Below, piece after piece: positions 17,347 through 25,342 of a stretch of DNA of 64,000 nucleotides. How positions within the stretch are numbered: the first letter of the stretch is position 1; each line of letters starts with the position of its first letter. The position numbers and the translations under genes were made by a program. A model generated the notes under the pieces. The model saw only the letters and a list, made by a program, of their open reading frames with translations, ran no database searches and was not told the origin of the DNA. The DNA is from Roseitalea sp. (GTDB taxonomy: Bacteria; Pseudomonadota; Alphaproteobacteria; Rhizobiales; Rhizobiaceae). Location of the stretch: contig JAEPON010000009.1 of the NCBI GenBank assembly GCA_017642895.1, positions 1 to 64,000 of the forward strand. Direction: 5' to 3'.

Positions 17347-17997
17347 ATGGTTTCCAACAATTCGATCAAGCTTGCCGCCAACCGCGCGACCCATGCCTAT
17401 TGGGCCGTCAAAGACATGATCAGGCAACGCCAGTTGCACGGTGGCGAGATTATCGTTGAATCGCGCCTTGCGGCTGCGCTCGATGTGTCGCGCACGCCGC
17501 TTCGAGAGGCGTTGCAGCGGCTCGAGGGCGAAGGGCTGGTGGTCAAGACGGCCAACCACTCCTTCCTTGTCCGAAAGGTCGACCTTGCCGAATACCTCAA
17601 CAGCCTGAGTGCGCGTCTTCTTCTGGAGGTCGAAGCCGTCGGCCTGGCCATCGACCGAATTCCCGGCGCGGCCATCGCCGCCGCACGTTCCGAGATCCAT
17701 GCCCTGATGGAAGCGGCCGAGTTTGATCGCGAGGCGCACTGGCGTTCGGACAATCACGTTCACGGATTGATCGCGGACGCTTGCGGCAATCCCGTTCTTG
17801 CCCAGTTGATCCGATCGTTGCGGGTGACCACCAATCTTTTCGAAATCGAGCGCGTCGCCGACCGGATAGAGCCTGATTCGACAGAGCATCTGAAGCTGCT
17901 CGATGCGCTTGAGGCCCGGGACAGCAAAGGCGCCAAGCTGGCCATGCGCCGGCACATCAATAGCCTGAAGAACCACGCGACGCGCAGCATGGTTTGA
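17347..17997 (+). CDS. GntR-family regulator with FCD domain
   Basis: A 216-residue FadR/FCD-type GntR regulator. The winged helix is at about residues 15-75 (AYWAVKDMIRQRQLHGGEII, SRLAAALDVSRTPLREALQRLEGEGLV). The all-helical FCD effector domain follows, with HWRSDNHVHGLIADACGNPV and SKGAKLAMRRHINSLKNH containing the His/Asp pattern that binds a metal and carboxylate effector in this subfamily. I start at the ATG at 17347; another ATG lies at 17305 but adds non-conserved residues. Targets are probably its own promoter, the aldolase operon and the DapA/TRAP operon through the even-spaced palindromes. Confidence 0.9.
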   Translation: MVSNNSIKLAANRATHAYWAVKDMIRQRQLHGGEIIVESRLAAALDVSRTPLREALQRLEGEGLVVKTANHSFLVRKVDLAEYLNSLSARLLLEVEAVGLAIDRIPGAAIAAARSEIHALMEAAEFDREAHWRSDNHVHGLIADACGNPVLAQLIRSLRVTTNLFEIERVADRIEPDSTEHLKLLDALEARDSKGAKLAMRRHINSLKNHATRSMV

Positions 17998-18044
17998 CTG
18001 GCGCTCATCTGTACACGACGGGCGCAAGACGGTCGGCCACGTGT

Positions 18045-19328
18045 TCAATTGATGAACCCCGCGGCCCGCGGCAGGAAAAGCACCAGTTCCGGCATATAGG
18101 TTATCATCAGCAGGACCACGGTCATCACGCCCCACAGCGGATAGACCTTGCGTGTGACAGCCGAGATGGGCCGCCCCGCCACCATCGCGGAAACGAACAG
18201 GGTGCCGCCAAAGGGCGGTGTGATCATCCCGATGACGCAGTTGAAGACAAACACGATGGCGATGTGGTTGGGATCAAAGCCGTAGGAAACGGCCACTTCG
18301 ATGAAGATCGGGCTGAGCAGCAGGATCAGCGCGAAGCCTTCCATTGGCATCCCCATCAGCATCAGGAAGATGTTCATGACGACAAGGAACAACCAAGCCG
18401 ATTCCACATTGGCCTGGAACCAGCCCGACACCGCATCGGGCACGCCCACAGCCGCCATCAGCCAGTTGAAGACCGTCGCGCCGCCAACCAGGAACATGAT
18501 CGCCGACGAGATCGCGCCCGCGCGGAGCGTGACACGGGGGATGTCGGCCCATTTGAGCTCGCCATAGACAAATTTTCCAACAAAGACCGTGTAGACCACC
18601 GCCACGCCGGCGGCTTCAGTCGGCGTGAAAAGGCCGCTGAAAATGCCGCCGCTGATGACAACGGCGAGGCCAAGCGCCGGAATGGCGTTGACGAAAGTCC
18701 GACCTACCTCACGCAACGAGAACTCGGTCGTTGCCGCGTATTGCGAGCCGCCTTTCTTGGCATGCCTATAGGACAGGGCGAGCAGCGCGGGGACGACCAG
18801 AAGGCCAGGGATGATGCCGCCGAGGAACAACGCCGAAACTGACAAGTTGTTGGTCACGGCGATCAGCACGAGCATCGTGCTTGGCGGCAGAATCTGAGCG
18901 AGCGTACCGGCCGTGCCGATCAGCGCGGCGGAAAAATCGATGTTGTACTTGCGCCGTTTCATCTCCGGCATCAGCGCCGAGGAAACCGCCGCGGTGTCGG
19001 CGCTGCCTGATCCCGACATGGCGGCGAGCGCCGTGGCCGTCAAAACCGCGACCATCAGCAATGAGCCGGTGATCCAACCGACCAGAGCCATGGCGAACGC
19101 TATGATCCGTCTGGCCAATCCACCCGCCTCCATCAACATTCCCGTCAGCAGGAAGAACGGGATTGCCATCAGGGTGAAGTTGTTGAGCCCGGCAACGAAC
19201 CGGTGCGCGACCAGCACCAGCGGCAGGTCCGAGGATACCACGGCGGCCAGCGCAGCGAGGCCAAAGACGAATGCCACCGGCACGCCGAGCAGGATGAAGA
19301 AGAAGAAGCCGACTGCAAGCGTCGTCAT
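18045..19328 (-). CDS. dctM: TRAP transporter large permease (DctM)
   Basis: A 427-residue DctM-type protein with about 12 transmembrane helices. Family landmarks include GVPVAFVFGLAALAAV near the N-terminus, IPFFLLTGMLMEAGGLARR, ATALAAMSGSGSADTAAVSS with the serine/glycine-rich hairpin, and ITPPFGGTLFVSAMV near the end. It is the main Na+-coupled transport subunit. The ATG overlaps the stop of dctQ by 4 bases (ATGA). It is last in an operon read right to left: DapA-like, PLP decarboxylase, dctP, dctQ, dctM. Confidence 0.94.
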   Translation of the reverse strand: MTTLAVGFFFFILLGVPVAFVFGLAALAAVVSSDLPLVLVAHRFVAGLNNFTLMAIPFFLLTGMLMEAGGLARRIIAFAMALVGWITGSLLMVAVLTATALAAMSGSGSADTAAVSSALMPEMKRRKYNIDFSAALIGTAGTLAQILPPSTMLVLIAVTNNLSVSALFLGGIIPGLLVVPALLALSYRHAKKGGSQYAATTEFSLREVGRTFVNAIPALGLAVVISGGIFSGLFTPTEAAGVAVVYTVFVGKFVYGELKWADIPRVTLRAGAISSAIMFLVGGATVFNWLMAAVGVPDAVSGWFQANVESAWLFLVVMNIFLMLMGMPMEGFALILLLSPIFIEVAVSYGFDPNHIAIVFVFNCVIGMITPPFGGTLFVSAMVAGRPISAVTRKVYPLWGVMTVVLLMITYMPELVLFLPRAAGFIN

Positions 19329-19822
19329 GCGTCGTCCTCCGGCAGGCCCTCGAACGGATCGTGCCACCGCTCAAAGACGCGCAGCACGATCTCCAGTGCC
19401 AGCAGACCCATGCCGATGGGCATTGAGATGAAGACGATCCACATCGGCATGCGCTGAACCGGAGACAGCTGACGGAAGCCGGACTCGGTCAAGATCAGGC
19501 CGCCGTAGAACAGGATGGTCACCAAGATCAGACTGCACACCGCGATGAAGACACTGAGCACCCGTGCCATACTCAGATCGAGATGCCGCGTCAGCGTATC
19601 GAGCGCGAACATCGAGCCATGCCGAAGGGCCACGCTGGCGCCGATCGCGGTCAGCCATATCTGGGCGAACGAGGCCGTTTCGACCGCGTTGCTGACCGTG
19701 ATATTGAACGTTCGGCCGACGATCTCGCCGACGACCGAGAGCACCATGAAAAAGAAGATCAGCACAACCGTGCGGTCCGTTGTGGACCGCACGATCGCCA
19801 AAGTGCGCTGGAGCACGCTCAT
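19325..19822 (-). CDS. dctQ: TRAP transporter small permease (DctQ)
   Basis: A 165-residue protein with four transmembrane helices, the size and arrangement of DctQ. Segments such as VVLIFFFMVLSVVGEIVGRTF near residue 20 and ALRHGSMFALDTLTRHLD near 65 fit the family. It scaffolds DctM in the membrane. Start at the ATG 19820-19822 (a TTG precedes it directly). It overlaps dctM by 4 bases and follows dctP by 29 bases. Confidence 0.9.
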   Translation of the reverse strand: MSVLQRTLAIVRSTTDRTVVLIFFFMVLSVVGEIVGRTFNITVSNAVETASFAQIWLTAIGASVALRHGSMFALDTLTRHLDLSMARVLSVFIAVCSLILVTILFYGGLILTESGFRQLSPVQRMPMWIVFISMPIGMGLLALEIVLRVFERWHDPFEGLPEDDA

Positions 19823-19851
19823 CAACCTTTTCCGCCAGTTTGTCCGCGACG

Positions 19852-20826
19852 TTATTCCGCGGTGATCATCTGCAGAAGCTGTCTTTCGCGGTCGCTGGTC
19901 AGGAACTCGTCATAGACGGCCTGCGCCGCTTGCTGAAACGGTGCGCGATCAGGCTCGGTCACATTGACGCCAGCGGCGACCAGTTCGCCGAGCTTTTCGT
20001 CATCGCTGATGCGGTAGCGCGCGAAGTGATCACGGCCGATCTCGCGACCGATTTGCTGAAGCGCGTCCTGGGTTTCGGCTGGCAGCGCCTGGAAGGCATC
20101 TTCGCGCATGATGATGAAGTTCGAATAGAACAGCCAACTCACTTGCGCCCAGTTTGGCGCCACCTCGTAGAACTTCTCGGTGAAGTAGTTGGTGTTCGCC
20201 GCATCGCCACCATCCACCACGCCGGTCTGAAGCGACGAATAGACCTCGGTGTAGGCAATCGCCGTCGCGTTGGCGCCGAAGGCGTTGAAGGCCGCGACAT
20301 GCACCGGGTTCTGGACCGTACGGATCTTGCGGCCGCGCAGGTCCTCAAAGGACTCAAGCGGTTCACGCGTCATGATGTGCCTTGCGCCCGATGTCATAGC
20401 GCCGAGTACGCGTATGTTCTTCTCAGCGGCAACAGCGACCATCTCATCGAGGAGTTCGCCGTGCATCGTCTCGGTGTAGTGATCCCAATCGCGGAAAACG
20501 AACGGCATGTTCAGCACGTTCATCTCCGGAACCCAGTTTGCGATCACGGCCGCGCTTGGCATGGTGATGTCGATGGTACCCAGAAGCAGTCCCTCGACCG
20601 CGTCGACCTCGCCGCCCAGCTGCGCGCTGGGGAAGATCTTGACCGTGTGCTCTCCTCCGGTTGCCTCGGCGACGCGCTCGGCAAAGGCGGTTGCCGTAAC
20701 GTGATTTGGGTCCGATGTCGGGGAGAAATGCGCGAGACGAAGCTCGCTCTCGGCCAGAGCCGGCGCCGCCAGGCTTATGCTCAAGCCCAGCGCCGCTGCG
20801 CCCAACATGATGTCACGTCTTTTCAT
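19852..20826 (-). CDS. dctP: TRAP transporter substrate-binding protein (DctP)
   Basis: A 324-residue periplasmic DctP-type binding protein with an N-terminal Sec signal (MKRRDIMLGAAALGLSISLA, cleavage near ALA). Mature sequence includes LRLAHFSPTSDPNHVTATAF, the LKDLRGRKIRT-like LRGRKIRTVQNPVHV with the Arg that usually binds a carboxylate ligand, and VDGGDAANTNYFTEKFYEVA. A likely ligand is therefore a carboxylic acid. A good AGGAGG-like sequence (CTCCT on the plus strand) precedes the ATG. It follows the PLP-decarboxylase gene by 81 bases. Confidence 0.93.
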   Translation of the reverse strand: MKRRDIMLGAAALGLSISLAAPALAESELRLAHFSPTSDPNHVTATAFAERVAEATGGEHTVKIFPSAQLGGEVDAVEGLLLGTIDITMPSAAVIANWVPEMNVLNMPFVFRDWDHYTETMHGELLDEMVAVAAEKNIRVLGAMTSGARHIMTREPLESFEDLRGRKIRTVQNPVHVAAFNAFGANATAIAYTEVYSSLQTGVVDGGDAANTNYFTEKFYEVAPNWAQVSWLFYSNFIIMREDAFQALPAETQDALQQIGREIGRDHFARYRISDDEKLGELVAAGVNVTEPDRAPFQQAAQAVYDEFLTSDRERQLLQMITAE

Positions 20827-20907
20827 GGTCTACCTCCTCTAGATGTAGTTATGGACATGTCCGCTTTCGGGACTGCTGTGATCCGGCACCAAGCAGTCCG
20901 GATGTGT

Positions 20908-22353
20908 TCATTCGGCCGCCACCGCTCCTCCGAACGACTGTGCGAGAAGCCGTGGCGGCACCTTGAAACGTCCGATCATTTCGCGAAGCTCTTCCCGTTC
21001 AGTGATGATCTCTGCGGTTGAACCCGAGATCAGAACGCTGGCGGGAAGCAATTGCGCATTGTAGCGGGCGGCGCAGGATTCGGTGTAACCGCCCGTGTCA
21101 AGGAACGCCACAAGGTCGCCGCGCTCGAGCGGTGGCAGCTTGCGATGCGGTCCGATCTCATCGGAGTTGCACAACGAACCGACCAGATCGACCGTCTCGG
21201 TCGGCTCGGCGTCCGCATCGCGAACCGGGACGGCATGATAGTACCAGTCAAGAATGGCGGCCCAGGACAAATGATTGGTCGAGATGTCCAGGTTGATCCA
21301 CTTCTTGTGATCGCCTCGCTTGATCGCGCCGACGCGGCCGACGGAAATGCCTGAAGGCCCCGAGATCGATCTGCCCGGCTCAAGCCGCAGCTTGGGAAGC
21401 GGCAGGTCCAGCCGCTCGGCCTCCCCCTTGATGGCGGCCGCACATGCTTTTGCGTAATCCTCCGGCGTCGGCGCGGAATCATCGTCGATCTGCGAGTTCG
21501 GACCGGTTCCATACCATTTGCCGAAGGTCCAGCCGCCGCCGATATCGATGCAAGGCGGAATCCAGCCGGCATGGTCACGAATGAAACCCGACCAGGTGAC
21601 CATCTCGCGCGCCATCAGAGCGAAAGGCGCGGGGTCGTTGGTCATTCGCGAAAGGTGGAAATGGGTCTCGCGGAGGTTGAAGTGCGGAAGCGACTGCGCC
21701 CTCTTGACGATCTCGACCGTCTGCTCGCGCGTCATGCCCCATTTGTGGCTGTCGCTCTGGGCCTTCATCGAGCCGGGTCCGTGCATCGGCACTCCCGGCT
21801 GGTCGTCCAACGGCTCGAGGTCGAGCTTCAGCCGAATACCGATGTCGACCTGCTTACCCAGACGACGGGCGATCGCGTCGATCCGGTCGATCTCGTCCAT
21901 AGCGTCGATGTTGATGCAAAGCCCGTTCTGCACGGCCATCTCAAGCTCGTCGTCCTGCTTGTTGGAACCGTTGAGCACGAGCGTCCTTGGGTCAGTGCCG
22001 GCCAGCAGCGCGAGATACATCTCGTTGCGGCCGAAGCAATCGCCTCCTGCACCCTCCTGATTCATGATGTGGCGGATCGCCAGACCATTGTTGGATTTGT
22101 TGGCGAATAGAATCTCGACATCGGGATAGTGGCGGCGGAAAGCGTCGCGGAACTGCCGGTAAGTATGACGCAGCTGGGACTCGGAGATGATAAACAACGG
22201 CGTGCCGAAGGTCTCGGCCAGTTCTGCGACGTCGCAGTCCTCGACCCACAAATTGCCGTTGGGGCCGATGCCGATGAACTCTCCGAACTGCTTGCTGTAC
22301 ACGCGCGGCGTCAACGGAATCTCGAAACTGTCGGCAGGCTTGACTACGTTCAT
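20908..22353 (-). CDS. fold-type III PLP decarboxylase (LysA/ornithine decarboxylase-like)
   Basis: A 481-residue PLP-dependent enzyme of the diaminopimelate/ornithine decarboxylase group. The PLP lysine lies in EILFANKSNNGLAIRH (about residue 80), the histidine-bearing FHLS (about 226), a glycine-rich phosphate loop IDIGGGWTFG (about 265), and LRLEPGRSISGPSG (about 330). The C-terminal active-site Cys of decarboxylases appears as SLCNSDEIG, and FLDTGGYTESCAARYN gives the second-subunit Tyr. It is longer than biosynthetic LysA (about 420), and the TRAP context suggests catabolism of an imported amino acid rather than lysine synthesis. Alternative: a D-amino-acid enzyme. It starts at the ATG 22353 after GGGAGCAAATC. 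Confidence 0.82.
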   Translation of the reverse strand: MNVVKPADSFEIPLTPRVYSKQFGEFIGIGPNGNLWVEDCDVAELAETFGTPLFIISESQLRHTYRQFRDAFRRHYPDVEILFANKSNNGLAIRHIMNQEGAGGDCFGRNEMYLALLAGTDPRTLVLNGSNKQDDELEMAVQNGLCINIDAMDEIDRIDAIARRLGKQVDIGIRLKLDLEPLDDQPGVPMHGPGSMKAQSDSHKWGMTREQTVEIVKRAQSLPHFNLRETHFHLSRMTNDPAPFALMAREMVTWSGFIRDHAGWIPPCIDIGGGWTFGKWYGTGPNSQIDDDSAPTPEDYAKACAAAIKGEAERLDLPLPKLRLEPGRSISGPSGISVGRVGAIKRGDHKKWINLDISTNHLSWAAILDWYYHAVPVRDADAEPTETVDLVGSLCNSDEIGPHRKLPPLERGDLVAFLDTGGYTESCAARYNAQLLPASVLISGSTAEIITEREELREMIGRFKVPPRLLAQSFGGAVAAE

Positions 22354-22364
22354 GATTTGCTCCC

Positions 22365-23300
22365 TCATGCTGTGGCGTGAAGCCGGCCCGAAGCCAAGGC
22401 TGTCAAGCCGAGCGCTTCGAGTCCGCTGCGCAGGCCGGCATGCTGATCCGGCGTCAATTCGGCGAGCGGCGGACGCACCCTGCCTCCTGGCAGGCCGAGG
22501 ATGGCCATTCCGGCTTTGGTGGCTGAATAGAGTCCGCATCCGTTCGCCGTGAAAAGCGCCGTCAGTTTGATGCCGAGTTCCTGAAGCGCATTTGCAGCGT
22601 CGTCATCGCCGCGGACCGCTGTGTGATAGAGGTCCAGCCCACCGGGTGCCCAAACATTCGGAAAGCAGTCGATGAAGCCGTCCGCGCGCGCGGCCATGGC
22701 CGACACGCCATAGAGCGTTGATGGGCCGCAGAAGACGCGTATCCGGTCGCGTACAGCCATGGTGATGGCGTGGAAGTTGTTCCAGTCGCCGGCGCTTTCC
22801 TTGATGGCGACCACCTGTTCGAGTTCACTCAATCGCATTGCGAGTTCGGCGCTGATCGCGTTGGTCGCGTTCTGCGGAATGTTGTAGAGCATGATCGGCA
22901 GCGTAACCGCATCCGAGATCCGCTCGTAATTGGCCATGATTTCGTCATCGGAAAGCTTGACGAAATAGGGCGGCAGGATCAGTGCACCATTCGCGCCCTT
23001 ATCTTCGACGGCCTTGGTCAACTCGATGACTTCGGCGGGCTTAATAGCGCTGGTTCCGGCGATGATCGGAACCTGATCACCGACCGACTTGACAGCCAGT
23101 TCGACGAGCCGAACCCGCTCCTGTCCCGTCAATGCCCAGAACTCGCCGGTACAGCCGGCTACGATGAACCCTGTCGCGCCATGCTCGACCTGATGTTCCA
23201 GGTTGGCCCGGAATGCCTGCTCGTCGACCGCTCCATTATCGTCGAACGGTGTCACGACCGCCGGCATGGGCCCGGACCAATTCACTGAGCTACGGTTCAC
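22365..23300 (-). CDS. DapA-like dihydrodipicolinate synthase family lyase
   Basis: A 311-residue DHDPS/NAL-family class I aldolase. The phosphate/carboxylate loop GCTGEFWALTGQERVRL lies near residue 50, the catalytic Tyr in LPIMLYNIPQNATN near 138, and the Schiff-base Lys in VVAIKESAGDWNN near 165. The canonical TGE motif is retained. Start is a GTG at 23298-23300 (reading MNRSSVNW) with GGGAAA upstream. It is first in the operon with the PLP decarboxylase and TRAP genes, so it is more likely a catabolic keto-acid lyase or dehydratase than lysine-pathway DapA. An even-spaced palindrome at 23335 lies in its promoter region. Confidence 0.87.
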   Translation of the reverse strand: MNRSSVNWSGPMPAVVTPFDDNGAVDEQAFRANLEHQVEHGATGFIVAGCTGEFWALTGQERVRLVELAVKSVGDQVPIIAGTSAIKPAEVIELTKAVEDKGANGALILPPYFVKLSDDEIMANYERISDAVTLPIMLYNIPQNATNAISAELAMRLSELEQVVAIKESAGDWNNFHAITMAVRDRIRVFCGPSTLYGVSAMAARADGFIDCFPNVWAPGGLDLYHTAVRGDDDAANALQELGIKLTALFTANGCGLYSATKAGMAILGLPGGRVRPPLAELTPDQHAGLRSGLEALGLTALASGRLHATA

Positions 23301-23334
23301 GCGTTTCCCTTTCTAGTTCAAATATCGTACGCAA

Positions 23335-23346
23335 ATTGTATACGAT
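23335..23346. promoter_or_regulatory. even-spaced GntR palindrome, site B
   Basis: ATTGTATACGAT lies 35 bases upstream of the GTG start of the DapA-like gene. It is a near-perfect dyad (one mismatch) and matches site A in reverse complement at 11/12. A weaker related sequence (ATCGTACGCAAA) is at 23324-23335, suggesting a tandem binding region. Confidence 0.55.
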
Positions 23347-23386
23347 TATCATGTCATGTAAATGGATCGATTCACTGACGACCTTT

Positions 23387-24154
23387 TCATGTGACGCTGA
23401 GCCCGGCATCCACCGGCAACACATGGCCGGTGATTTGCCTGGACCAGTCGGACACCAGGAAGAGAGCCGCATGGGCGACGTCATCCTCCGTCACAATCTG
23501 CTTGAGCGGCGAGGTTTCACGCAGCGTCGTCTCCACCAAGCCGTGTGGCGGCCCGCCGTCGGCCGCGCGATCCGCGATGCGCTGGCGGAGCGCATCGGTC
23601 ATCACCGCGCCGGGCGCGACCGCGTTGACGCGGATCCCTTTGGGGCCGAGATCGTGAGCGGCGGTACGGACAAGACCAATGAGCGCGGTTTTCGATGTGG
23701 TGTACGCCATTTGGCCGGGCGGTGCCTTGAGTGCGTTGACCGAAGCGGTCACGATAATCGCGCCGCCCCGATCCCACATGGCAGCAGCACCGTGCTTTAT
23801 GGTGGCGGCCACGCCCGCCACATTGACGGCGAAGACGCGCGTCCATTCGGCGAGATCAAGCGCGCCGGCTTCACGCCAGGGCGGCACAATTCCGGCATTG
23901 GCCACAACGATGTCGATGCCACCATAGCGTTCGCGAGCCTGCACGAAGGCACCGGCGAGGTCTTCCTCTACTGTCACGTCGGCCGGCACTGTCTCGAAAC
24001 CCTCCGGCGGCTCTGACGAGCCATTGCTCGATTCGAGATCAAGGATCATGCCCTTGGCGCCATGTCGGCCAAGCGCTGACGCGATCGCGTGTCCGATCCC
24101 CTGCCCGGCGCCAGTCAGCACCGCGACGCGCTCCTCCAGCAATCGGCTGCTCAC
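23387..24154 (-). CDS. SDR-family oxidoreductase
   Basis: A 255-residue classical SDR. Visible are the TGAGQGIG cofactor loop (about 14-21), NAG (about 85), catalytic Ser in VTASVNALKAP (about 134), YTTSK with the YxxxK pair (about 150-154), and the PGAVMTD segment. The GTG start at 24152-24154 overlaps the stop of the upstream dehydrogenase gene by 4 bases (GTGA), so they are coupled. It probably oxidises a secondary alcohol in the same catabolic route. Its promoter is shared with the upstream gene, which has an odd-spaced palindrome. Confidence 0.88.
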   Translation of the reverse strand: MSSRLLEERVAVLTGAGQGIGHAIASALGRHGAKGMILDLESSNGSSEPPEGFETVPADVTVEEDLAGAFVQARERYGGIDIVVANAGIVPPWREAGALDLAEWTRVFAVNVAGVAATIKHGAAAMWDRGGAIIVTASVNALKAPPGQMAYTTSKTALIGLVRTAAHDLGPKGIRVNAVAPGAVMTDALRQRIADRAADGGPPHGLVETTLRETSPLKQIVTEDDVAHAALFLVSDWSRQITGHVLPVDAGLSVT

Positions 24155-25107
24155 GGCGCAACCTCCTGATTCCGGCGGTGGCGTATGAGCGCCATCAGAC
24201 GCCGGTCGCGCCATGCCCGTCGCTCGTCCCAGCCTTCAAGCGGCAGCAGCGAACGCCGCTGCGCGGTCGCCTTATCGACGAGCGCATCCGTCCACGGGTC
24301 ATCCTGACCACGCTCCAACCCCATCCTCCGATAGGCCGGGCCGATCTTCTCGGCATGGGCTGCGAGCCCGCCACGGGTGTTCAGATCGACGGTTTCAAAC
24401 GGCCCCATGAACGACCAGCGCAGCCCGAGACCGTCACGGACAAGCGTGTCGATATCCTCCACCGAGGCCACGTCGTCCCGAACCAGACAATAGGCTTCTC
24501 GGAGCAGCGCGCCCTGCAGTCGGTTGAAAACAAAGCCTTCGATCTCCTTGCCCACCATCACCGGCTGCATTCCACAAGCGCTCAGAAATTCCCTGGCGAA
24601 TGCGGAAACAGCCGGGTCGGTTCCGGCGTGCGGGACAATCTCGATGACCCGCAAGAGGAAAGGCGGATTCGCTGGATGGCAGACCAGACAACGGCGACTG
24701 CCGGGCAGATGACCGGTGGACTGCGATGAGGGGATGGCGGAGGCGGAACTGGCGATGACAGCGTCAGGTTGGGCCAGCGAGTCCAGATCGGCGATCAAGG
24801 CCCGTTTCAAGTCCAGCTTCTCGGGCGCGCATTCCTGGATCCAAAGAGCTCCTTGAACCGCTTCGGCCAAGTCACCGGTGACAGCGATACGGGTGAGCAC
24901 CGCACTAGCATTTTCCTGCAGAAGATCGTGGCGAGCCAAGTCTGAAAGGGCCGATGCCAACTCGTCGCGCGCCATGCCCAGCCGTTCCGGATCGGTATCG
25001 TAAATCGTCACGCGATGGCCGGCCGAGGCAAACACGATTGCAAACGCCATGCCGATCGAGCCGGCGCCAATGACCGCGACCTTCACGCTCGACACCTCCC
25101 CGCTCAT
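24151..25107 (-). CDS. 3-hydroxyacyl-CoA-type dehydrogenase (CRYL1/carnitine DH-like)
   Basis: A 318-residue 3-hydroxyacyl-CoA dehydrogenase family protein. The Rossmann loop VAVIGAGSIGMAFAIVFAS is at about residues 10-28, ending with YDTDPERL. SSASAIPSSQ contains the conserved serines, and CHPANPPFLLRVIEIVP contains the catalytic His, in the HPxNPP form found in L-gulonate 3-dehydrogenase, carnitine dehydrogenase and hydroxybutyryl-CoA relatives. The C-terminal helical domain has GLRWSFMGPFETVDLN. A free hydroxyacid rather than a CoA ester is plausible. ATG at 25107; start overlaps nothing. An odd-spaced palindrome is upstream at 25168. Confidence 0.88.
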   Translation of the reverse strand: MSGEVSSVKVAVIGAGSIGMAFAIVFASAGHRVTIYDTDPERLGMARDELASALSDLARHDLLQENASAVLTRIAVTGDLAEAVQGALWIQECAPEKLDLKRALIADLDSLAQPDAVIASSASAIPSSQSTGHLPGSRRCLVCHPANPPFLLRVIEIVPHAGTDPAVSAFAREFLSACGMQPVMVGKEIEGFVFNRLQGALLREAYCLVRDDVASVEDIDTLVRDGLGLRWSFMGPFETVDLNTRGGLAAHAEKIGPAYRRMGLERGQDDPWTDALVDKATAQRRSLLPLEGWDERRAWRDRRLMALIRHRRNQEVAP

Positions 25108-25167
25108 CCGCGCACCTCCATCCGCCCGATGCTCATCGTGCACCGAAACGATCAAACTGTAAAGTTG

Positions 25168-25180
25168 AATGTCGGACAAT
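25168..25180. promoter_or_regulatory. odd-spaced GntR palindrome, site D
   Basis: AATGTCGGACAAT lies 61 bases upstream of the hydroxyacyl-CoA-type dehydrogenase start. It matches the exact palindrome at 31854 (ATTGTCnGACAAT) in 12 of 13 positions. It is placed like an operator in the leader of the dehydrogenase/SDR unit. Confidence 0.55.
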
Positions 25181-25304
25181 CGACAATATGAACTGAGGGA
25201 CACCACGCTTCGGAGCGGCGATGGCAGCACCGATCACCGGCCGGCGGGCGACTTTGTGGGTAGGGCGCGGGCGCCGCCACGCGGATGAAATACAGACATT
25301 CCGG

Positions 25305-25322
25305 TGGCGGTGGGGACCGCCA
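25305..25322 (-). terminator. GC hairpin after aldehyde dehydrogenase
   Basis: TGGCGGT-4 bases-ACCGCCA can form a 7-bp perfect stem 20 bases after the aldehyde dehydrogenase stop on the minus strand. There is no T-run, so it may be a weak or Rho-assisted end, or just mRNA 3'-end protection. It separates the aminotransferase/aldehyde dehydrogenase unit from site D. Confidence 0.35.
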
Positions 25323-25342
25323 GGCCCGATCGACGGCGTGTC